Shown piece by piece: positions 55,889-64,000 of a stretch of 64,000 nt of DNA. The translations under genes were made by a program, and so were the position numbers. This DNA is from Zanthoxylum bungeanum. Its lineage: Eukaryota > Streptophyta > Magnoliopsida > Sapindales > Rutaceae. Where the stretch lies: the NCBI GenBank assembly GCA_019454045.1, contig SKCR01023790.1, positions 62,001 to 126,000 on the forward strand, in the 5' to 3' direction. The notes beneath the pieces were generated by a model that searched no databases, had not been told where the DNA came from, and worked only from the letters and a program-made list of their open reading frames with translations. Within the stretch, counting starts at the first letter, position 1. Each line of letters starts with the position of its first letter.

Positions 55889-57191
55889 TCATTTATTCCT
55901 CTCTTCAAGGTCATCAATAACCAAAAGGCTTTGCTCAAACTTAGATTGAGTTTCATTCTTGTCTAGCTCTGTTTCTTTTAGACTCTTACTGACCTCAATG
56001 TTTGTCTTCTTGATAGCTAAGCTCTCATTAAACAATTCAATATATCCAACCTGAAGACTATCATCATCTACAGAGTCATCATAAGAGAATTCTGAACCAA
56101 CATCCACATCACTAACATTATCATCTCTCTCACCTGTCATACTAGCAGTAAATGCAATAAAATTGCTCTTATCCTTAGGAGACTCTTCAAAAGTATAACT
56201 ACCTTCTGATTTACTAAGTGATGCTGTCATAACTTTCTTGCCTTTAGACTTTAGGTATGTGGGACATTCAGAACTAGTATGTCCATATATTTAACATTCA
56301 TGGCATTAGATTACACAAGGTTTGTTATCATTATACTATGTAGACTTCTTCCTACTATGCCTACTCTCTATAGGATTAACCTCTCTATCCCTATCAGTGT
56401 TACAGCCACTCTTCTTCATCTTAAGAAATTTCTTAATCTTTTTGCAAACATGGCCAAATCCATATCCGTGAGAATATTATCATTACCATCACTTGATAGA
56501 TCATGTCCAACTTCATTTGCAATCTTGATCGTTATGATCTTGGGCTTTCTATATCCATGAAGTTTTTTCTCATAGACATACAGTTTTCCTATGAGGTCCT
56601 CTAATTTAAGGAGATCTAAATCATTACTTTCCTCGATGGCTGTGATCTTTAGAAAAAGATCTTTGGGAAAAACTGGTCAGACAGGGATCTAAGGATTTTC
56701 TAAACTATCTTATTAATAGGAATAGTCTCATCTAGGTTAACGTTAGAGTTAACTATATCGTTAATCTCAATGTAAAACTCATCAAAGGTTTCATCATCTT
56801 TCGTCCCAGCGATCTCAAACCTAGTGGTAAGCTATTGGAGTCTATCATTCTTAACTGACAGTGTACCCTCATGCACAGTTTGAACGATCACACATAGAAA
56901 TTCTCCTAAGCTCAACGGAGCAAACAGCAGCATGAATGGCATTAATGACCTTGGTGTTCATATTGCTAGCATCAAACTCTTCTTTAGTCTAGGTCAGTTA
57001 TCTTTCGGGGAGGAGATCCCATCAACCATAACCAAGAGAGGTTTCCACCCGTGCTCTACTATCATCAATACCCTTTCATCTAAGGACTTAAGGAACGCTC
57101 TCATGCGAACCTTCCAATGAAAGTACCCAGTACCATCAAAGAATGAGGGACAATTTAAGGGTTGACTTCTCTCCATAGCTAAACAAGTCAA
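55889..57191 (-). pseudogene. Gag of element E
   Basis: The minus strand starts near 57191. It shows the copia gag opening FDGTGYFHWKVRMRAFLKSL, then DDETFDEFYIEINDIVNS and ESNDLDLLKLEDLIGKLYVY near 56800-56580. A zinc knuckle at 56264-56305 (C-H-E-C, stop, YGHTSSEC) is interrupted by TAA. An acidic stretch with a coiled-coil look follows (56230-55889, LNESLAIKKTNIEVSKSLKE-like). Several shifts and stops. The length and acidic coiled-coil tail recall SIRE-type gag, but that is only a suggestion. Confidence 0.82.
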
Positions 57192-57218
57192 TGATCTAGG
57201 TCAGGCTCTGATACCAAT

Positions 57219-57830
57219 TAAAAATTCATGTTTTTTCCTAGGTTCTGACCTTTTACGGAATTAAACACAAAAATTCAAGACATGTCCTAATTATTGTTTC
57301 TATAGATTCACAACATGCACCCTTAAGTCTAAAGTAGATATAAAATAAATCAAGTTATTGAAGTAATAAACAATCAACATAATAATTTTATTGACAAAGT
57401 GGAAAACTCGTGTGAGTAAAAAACCACTCCGGGTATCTAGGCTACCAGCCAAAATCCACTATAACAAGAAAACCTACAGTGATGTATAAGACCTATGGCA
57501 GCAACTCTGCTTACTCTAATACCTCTAGACTGTAATAACTCGAAGAACTCCTCGAGCCCGCACCAAGCAGCCTTCTCCAGATCTATAAAGTCTGTAAGTG
57601 GATCAACCTTGCGAACTCACAATGCTATAATTTTGACTATCAATATTCCTTCTAAAGAACTTGAAGGCCTACAAAATTGTGTTAAGGTTTTGTTTCTGTG
57701 TTGACAGTATATTAAAAAGGAATCTCACCAAAATAGAGAAAATAAGAATAATCAATGTAGTCTTGAAGGTGGATTGTCAATAAGGTTGAAACAAAAAGGT
57801 TCGTATACTTTGAACAATATGTTTTCAACA
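57219..57830 (-). repeat. 5' LTR of element E
   Basis: Starts (minus) TGTTGAAAACA at 57830. Its end reads GAATTTTTA (A for the expected final C-A) beside the primer site. Confidence 0.83.
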
Positions 57831-57832
57831 CT

Positions 57833-59971
57833 TGTGGAGAATATTTTGGGATATATGCCCTAGAGCTTCATGTAATATAAATAGAGTTATAATTTATGAA
57901 ATAAAATGATGCATTATTCATTTATCAAAGTGTTTGTTTAATACTGCATATTGTAAATTATCTTGTTTACCCTAGATTACTCATGTACCTTCAGACTTAG
58001 TGTATGAGTGTCATACACAATAGGATATAAGTCTGAAGTTAGTAATCTTAAATAATTCATAGAGAGCAAACGAATAAGGTAATTTGTTTTTGGTTTATCG
58101 ATAGCTGCGGTCCATTCTATATTTGTATGGCGACCTTGATTTGGGATCGTCCATATGGAGTAATGGGAATGGAGGCACCTTATATGATGTGATCATATAG
58201 GATTGGACCCAGATAGAAATGAGTTCTTATAATATCCATTAAATAAAGAAACTCATTTCGATCTACTAGATATTCATATATGGATTGATCTTAATCCTGA
58301 GTATACTACGAACTCCTGCATGGCAAGCTATGTCCTTTGATTTACAAAAGTGAGGTTGGTGTAGAAATCCCGACCAATAGTTAAGTATTTTGGGGACATG
58401 ATTTGGTGTGTTGTTGAGGATGTTTTACATAGATATGAAGTTTAATCCTTCTTGCGAGAAGTAGAAGAGTATCTTCTGTAAGGGTTGATTCAGTACTTGA
58501 GCGCTCGAGTATTTCTATTACGAATAGAAAGATTAATATTCATATTGGTTATGAATAAATTATTCATTAGAGAATCAATGGTACTTAAGGTAAAAATAAT
58601 TAGAGGGGTATAACAGACATTATGACCTAGCTCTAATTACGAGATACTTGTGAAGGGCCAATCTGTATGTAATGACTATATCGATGGACATTGACGTGGT
58701 TCAGCTTTAATTATCTATCTGCGACAATGAGAGTGCAGCTTTGTATTTTTAGTCGAATAACCTGAAGTTAATAATTCATAATATTTAATTAAGTGCTTAA
58801 TTATATTCCAGGATTATTGGAGCTCGGAACCATAGGTCCATTTAGTCCCCGTGCTAGCTTCATATAATGTAGCATATTTAATATAATCGGATAGTCCAAT
58901 TATATACTCACATATGTAAATGCTTTAGTATGATTAATAATATTATTTTGTCACACTTTAAACTATATGTTAAGTTTAATATATATTTTTTATAATTATA
59001 TGATGATTAAATACATGTCATTAAATTATATATGATATAATTTAATAAACGTTAAATTTGGAATTCCTAAATTTCGGTTTTGGAAACCCTTGGATTGGTT
59101 TTGGAAGTTACACTTTTTAAAAGGTGGTAACTCTTTAATTTTGTAACATATTTTTTTAATTATGGTAATTAAATTTATTGATACAAAATTTACAAAAAAA
59201 AAAAAAAAAAATCAAGGTGGTGGCCGAAACTTGCTAAGAGAAAAGGCAAGGGTTTTGATTTATTTTGGAAATTAATAACCCTAAGTATAAAAATAAAATG
59301 TGATTTTCTTTTTGCCTAATCTCTTCTCATTCTAACCATAGCCATCTTCTTTTTTTTCTAAACATTCTCTCAAGTGTTGAGAAAATAAAAGAAAAACAAA
59401 AGAAAAACCAAAACAAAACTAGTGTGACTTTTAAATTTCTAAAGTGTTTAGGGATTAGTTTGTGAGGATAGCCCACCATATTTTCTGTTGGTAACGAGAT
59501 ATAACACATAATACTTTTTGGTGTCGAATAAAAATTCATCTTCTCTTCTCCAAACATACCACACGGTAGTGAGCAATTTTCTACTCACTGCCGCACACAA
59601 AAGTTGTGTAACGGGACACGGTTTGAATTCTTTTTAATCCATAATTTTTGAGAAACATATAGGGGTATTTTAGGACTGTGTTGGGGGTGTTTTAAACTGA
59701 AAAATCAAACCTGAAACACAGGGATTATTGACGCAAATAGAGGCTAATTTGGGCAGTGAGTTTGGCGCGTTTTTGGGTCCAAAACAGTCCAGATCTGATC
59801 TTTCATTTCCGGGCTATTCCGGGGCTGAAATTTTGTTCAAAACAGAAGCGAAATTTCAGTGGTGGAGTTGGTAACATTCGGCCTCAAGAAGAGAAGGGCA
59901 GAAAAAATTTTCTAGTCTGATCCCAAGTACCTAACGTATTTTTACTGCGCTGGGAAAATAGTTCCTACGAT
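57833..59971 (+). repeat. 5' LTR of B3
   Basis: 2139 bp, TGTGGAGAATATTTTGGG to GTTCCTACG (the final A expected from B1). The primer site TGGCATCAAGAGC follows. A TATA-like AGTATAAAAATAAAA lies near 59284. A long A tract is at 59197-59213. Confidence 0.88.
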
Positions 59972-61620
59972 TGGCATCAAGAGCAAGATTGAAAAGTATT
60001 CTTAATCCTTCTTTTTTTCGTTTAAAGTTACTGTTTTTATTAATTAGATGGGTAGACATAAAATAATATTCATGAGATGAATCGTTATTATTGATTTATG
60101 TGATGAATGGATTTTTACATTGGTCGTAAATTTTTCTAGCTCTTCTTTTATGTTGGTTTTGGTTTTGGGATGTAAGACCATAAGGTCATTCTTTACAAAT
60201 GTTGTAATTTAATTTTCCTATGTAAAATTTTAATTTTTTGTTATTTAGAGCACCAAAGTCGCAAAAGGAGCCAACACCACCTCGAAGCGAGATTTGAAGA
60301 CCAATGAATGTCTTGGAATTTTTTGTACTAAATAGATTAGTATAGCAAAAATAAGAGCTCGGTCAATGCAAAATTATTTTCATGTTGTATGTATGTTTAA
60401 TTCGAATGTTTGAATAACATATCATATAGCTTATGGTGCCTACTCTTGCATTTTCACATGCCATAACATGTTTTGGTTGCATAAATATTCTAGTCATAAA
60501 ATATGATTTTATGTAATTTAAAATGGTTAAATTGGAATATGGTATGCATAAAAAATGATTAATTAGATTAATTGTTTTTATAGTTTAAAATTGGAAATTC
60601 TAATATAATGGGCTTAATGAGTGCATCGTGGATTCCACTCGTCTATAAGAAGGAAACTCGGATGTAAATTCCATAGCTGATTCCGAATGGACGGTAATGT
60701 AGTCTGCACTCGAGATACAACTCCATGTACCATTGGATTTTATAATGCACTTAGATTAATTAAATGGTTTAATTAAAATTTTGACCACTTTAGAATTTTA
60801 AATTTTAAACTAGTTAGTGGTCCAATATTTTAAGAGTTAAAATATAATAGATCATTAAAACTAGCTCAATTAAATTAGTTTAATTGAGTAAAACAATTAG
60901 TATAGACTAATGGACATTAGTGAGTTAGATTTTAAGAGCTAAAATTGGTAAGGTCATTGATATTGTACTAGTGTAAATAAGGGTTATGATTTAGCCGCCA
61001 TAAATTTATTCACACTAGCAAATTAAAATATTAGATATTTTAAAATTGAAACCTGATTTTTAAAATAGTGAGTGGGAGAGGGATATACGACAGTACATCT
61101 CGCGATCTCCGTTGTTAGTCTCAAAATCATGAGATTCAAAAGGCGTCTCGATACGGCTTTGTTTTCGTCCCCCTACGGATGGTGTCCATTTTGGGTCAAT
61201 ATCATGTTTTGATTCTGAAAGGATAGGGACTCTAGATGTATCTGATGAACTGATCTATCTTACGGCGGTACTTCACTAGTTAAGTCCAAGGGTCTAAAAC
61301 GACAAGTCACACTCACAAATGAATGATTAAATGTTAATCAAAATTCCTTGATCAAATCAAATTGTGGTTGGTTAATATAGGAATAAGAGTTATTCCCATA
61401 TATATTAATCAATTGAGATTGTCTCGATCTTTCATGCAAATACTTGACTTACCCTAAGGCGGCACTTATTTGTGGGATGATAGATTTCTGCGGCATAGTA
61501 ATTCTCTTAGGTTTCTAATTCATTATTCATAATTCATGCATCATGTTTTATGCCAAAATGTTTGATAATTTAAATGTGATGAATGAATATTAATTGCATG
61601 TTCACTTTATTTTATTCCAA
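59972..61620 (+). other. Leader of B3
   Basis: 1.6 kb of AT-rich non-coding sequence between primer site and gag. No reading frame or recognisable nested element. Confidence 0.7.
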
Positions 61621-62440
61621 CCATGGTTTCTCCGTTAATTTCCATTCTCTCTAATGATAGATTAATGGGAGAAAATAATGTCAAGTGGAAAAGTAACATG
61701 GACGCTATCTTGGTCTGTGAATACCTAAAGTTTGTCCTAACAGAGGAATATCCTCCCGAGCCGGTTAAAAATACTGGCCAGATGTACGCGATGCCTACCA
61801 AAAATGGGTCACGGCTAATGAGAAGGCCCGCTGCTACTTGCTAGCACGGATGTTCGAGGTTCTTGCTGCAAAGCATGAGCCTATAGCTACAGTATCTTAG
61901 ATGATGGAGTCATTACAGGGAATATTCGGGCAGCCTTCGGAGCGTCAACGTCAAGACATCATGGTCTCAAGGATGACTATTAGGATGAAGGAAAGGACAT
62001 TAGTTTGAGAGCACGTCTTGAGGATAGTGACCTATCTCAATACTGTCGAAACCATGGAGCTCGTATTGACGAGCAAAGCCAGATGACCATGATTATGGAA
62101 ACTCTTCCGAAGAGTTTCCCATAGTTTTAAAGCAACTATGTTATGAACAATTTGTCTTTTACTTTGACCCAACTACTTAATGAGCTCACCCATTACGAGT
62201 CCATGTTTGTGGATCCTCATAAGTCCAGTGCTAAGGCAAATGTTACTGAATCTTCTAGATCTACTAAAAACAAGAAGAAAGGCACTGGGAAGGCTAAGTT
62301 GTCTATAAAGAAGAAGAATAAAATGAAAGGCTCCAAGGATGCCAAGCCCAAGGGAAAGTATTTCCACTACGACAAGGACGGACATTGGAAAAGGAACTGT
62401 CCCAAATACCTAGCTGAGCTGAAAGAGAAGAATGCTATAA
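61621..62440 (+). pseudogene. Gag of B3
   Basis: Starts near ATG 61623 (ILSNDRLMGENNVKWKSNMD, then LKFVLTEEYPPEPVK). It is frameshifted near 61780 and again before 62143, where NNLSFTLTQLLNELTHYESM resumes. The zinc knuckle near 62356-62400 reads YFHYDKDGHWKRNC: both first cysteines are Tyr. Not functional. Confidence 0.85.
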
Positions 62441-63811
62441 GTAAATACGATTTACTTGTTATCGAATTTCTCTTAGTGGATGATGATAAATCTGTATGGA
62501 TTGTTAATTTTGGAGCCACTAACCATGTTTGTTCTTCTTGGAGCTACTTGATTCATGGAGGGACCTTGCTGAAGGTGACTACACCATGAGGGTCAGGACA
62601 GGGGATGTCGTTTCAGCAAGAGCAGTGGGGGTTTCCAGCTTAAATTTTTTAAATAAAAGTTATTTAAATTTGGACAATGTGTTATTCATTCTTGGTTTTC
62701 ACATGAATTTGATTTCTGTTTCCAAACTTTTGGATGATGGTTTTTCGGTTTCTTTTAATAGTAATTTGGTTATTGTTGGTAGAAATGGAGTAACCATATA
62801 CACACGAAACTTATAAAGTAATTTATATGTGTTAAGACTGTTAACATATAGGTCACTGCTCAACACTGAAATGTGTAAGGTTGAAAAACCTAAAACAAAA
62901 CGGCAAAAAGATTTCTCACGATGACACATATCTTTGGCATCATAGACTTGGTAATATCGGCTTTGATCGAATAGATAAGTTGATAAAGAACGGAGCCTTA
63001 AACCAATTAAAGCTAGGAACTTTACCAGTCTGTGAATCCTGTCTAGAAAGAAAGTTGACCAAGAGACCTTTTAGTGGAAAAGTATAAGATCCAGTCAACC
63101 ACTTGAGCTAATGAATTCGGACGTTTGCGGACCGATGAATGTAAGAGCCCGAGTTTGTTTTGAATACTTTATCATATTTATTGATGATTATTCAAGATAT
63201 GGGTATGTTTACCTGATGCAGCACAAGTCAAATACTTTTGAAAAGTTCAAAGGGTATCGTGCTGAGGTTGAGAACCAATTAGGTAAGACAATCAAAACTC
63301 TATGATCGGATCGTGAAGGAAAATACCTTGCCAGAGATTTTGAGGAATTCTTATTTGAGCAAGAGATAGTATCTCAGCTCACAGAACCTAGAACACTACA
63401 GAAAAATGGTATTGCAGAGAGGAGAAATCGGACCCTACTAGACATGATAAGATATATGTTTAGTTATAGCTCACTACCTAGTTCATTCGAGGGGTATGCA
63501 TTGTAAAATGCAATCTATATCCTTAATGTAGTTTCATCCAAGTCTGTTCCTAAGACTCCCATAGAGTTGTGGAGTGGTCGTAAAACTAGTTTACGATATT
63601 TCCGTATATAGGGGTGTCCAGCACATATGCTGAAGAATAAGACTACTAAGTTGGAGACACATTAACAGGTGTGCTCATTTATAGGCTATCATAAGGAGAC
63701 TAGAGGTGGATTCTTTTATAGTCCTAAAGATAACAAAGTGTTTGTATCGACAAATGCTACGTTTCTAGAGGAGGATTATATGAATGATTTCAAACCTTGT
63801 AATGAGGTGTT
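62441..63811 (+). pseudogene. Protease and integrase of B3
   Basis: Protease site reads WIVNFGATNHVCSS, with the catalytic Asp-Ser lost. Then come NLISVSKLLDDGFSVSFNSN, pre-integrase DTYLWHHRLGNIGFDRID with CESC, and the integrase core (NSDVCGPMNVRARVCFEYF, IDDYSRYGYVYLM, SDREGKYLA after a stop, GIAERRNRTLLDMIR). The link is near 63680 (FIGYHKETRGGFFYSPKDNK). Stops and frameshifts are at several points. It is cut at 63812 by an A LTR. Confidence 0.88.
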
Positions 63812-64000
63812 TGTTGAGTTTCTATTAGGTCCCAAGGATCAAATCAAGTAATGAAACACATGTGAATACAACAATGAAGAATGGCGGAATCATACTTACA
63901 TTGATCGGATTTGGCAATGCGAGGAACAACAAAAACTCCTTGAAGCTCTCGGCAATAACAGATTTTAGGCCTCCATTTTCGGTCATTGTGGTCCTCCAAG
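63812..64000 (-). repeat. Start of an A-family LTR (inverted), running off the window
   Basis: TGTTGAGTTTCTATTAGGTC followed by CCAAGGATC matches the reverse complement of A LTR 3' ends (compare 406-430 and 20085-20109). It also shares the AATGGCGGAATCAT/TGATCGG stretch that follows. This is the 3' terminus of a minus-oriented LTR. Whether it is solo or part of a full element cannot be seen. Confidence 0.8.

Larger units (their letters stand above)
55036..57830 (-). mobile_element. Gag-only copia-type LTR element E
   Basis: Two ~610-bp LTRs (55036-55644 and 57219-57830) flank 1.57 kb of internal sequence. That sequence has a perfect primer site (minus TGGTATCAGAGCC, 57204-57216) and a polypurine-like AAGAGGTGTGG before the low-coordinate LTR. 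The interior encodes only gag, with no pol. The LTRs differ at many positions, so it is old. A target duplication is not evident, because the right edge abuts B3. Confidence 0.85.
57833..63811 (+). mobile_element. Copia element B3, decayed and interrupted
   Basis: 5' LTR 57833-59971, leader to 61620, then gag, protease and integrase remnants up to 63811, where an A-family LTR is inserted. RT, RNase H and the 3' LTR lie outside the window. The same family as B1/B2 on the other strand. Confidence 0.9.

Overview
This window is a plant nuclear heterochromatin-like segment, most likely angiosperm. It is built almost entirely of nested transposable elements: Ty1/copia and Ty3/gypsy LTR retrotransposons, two gag- or protease-only LTR elements, a CACTA transposon, a hAT MITE and a small Helitron. 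I see no intact single-copy host gene, no tRNA or rRNA gene and no microbial feature. Base composition is AT-rich, with CpG-decay style changes in the older copies. Species cannot be named from the sequence alone.

I use private family labels. A = copia with ~1.95 kb LTRs. B = copia with ~2.1 kb LTRs. C and D = two Tat/Athila-like gypsy families. N = small gypsy derivative encoding only a protease-like protein. E = gag-only copia. T = a long, probably Tekay/Del-like LTR.

Layout. 1-4247: 3' end and 3' LTR of a C element (+), split by a solo A LTR (406-2461, TSD AATAG). 4248-20428: one long minus-oriented T LTR, interrupted by N (4857-7746, TSD TATAC), a hAT MITE (7797-8345, TSD ATCAACAT), a Helitron (8510-8853) and a complete young A element (10019-20109, TSD AATTT) with an intact 1055-codon pol. 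20434-49930 (minus-strand core): a tandem pair of B copia elements. The upper one holds a D gypsy element, which holds a C gypsy element, which holds a truncated A element (+). A 4.2 kb segment of this nest is directly duplicated (22465-26689 and 26690-30922). Between the C integrase and its 3' UTR lie an unrecognised ORF and an intron-less, broken copy of a LOG-type cytokinin-activating phosphoribohydrolase gene. 49931-55035: degenerate, unclassified transposon sequence split by a non-autonomous CACTA element (51266-53719, TSD TTC) that carries what looks like a captured gene 5' end. 55036-57830: the gag-only element E. 57833-63811: a decayed B element (+), interrupted at 63812 by another A LTR that runs off the window.

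Nothing here works as a pathway. The elements interact as hosts and insertions of one another, and the order of events can be read from TSDs and interrupted reading frames. The most unusual items are the LOG-like transduction in the C element, the compact N element with an open protease-only frame and nearly identical LTRs, the chain of hairpins in A LTRs, and the recent 4.2 kb tandem duplication.
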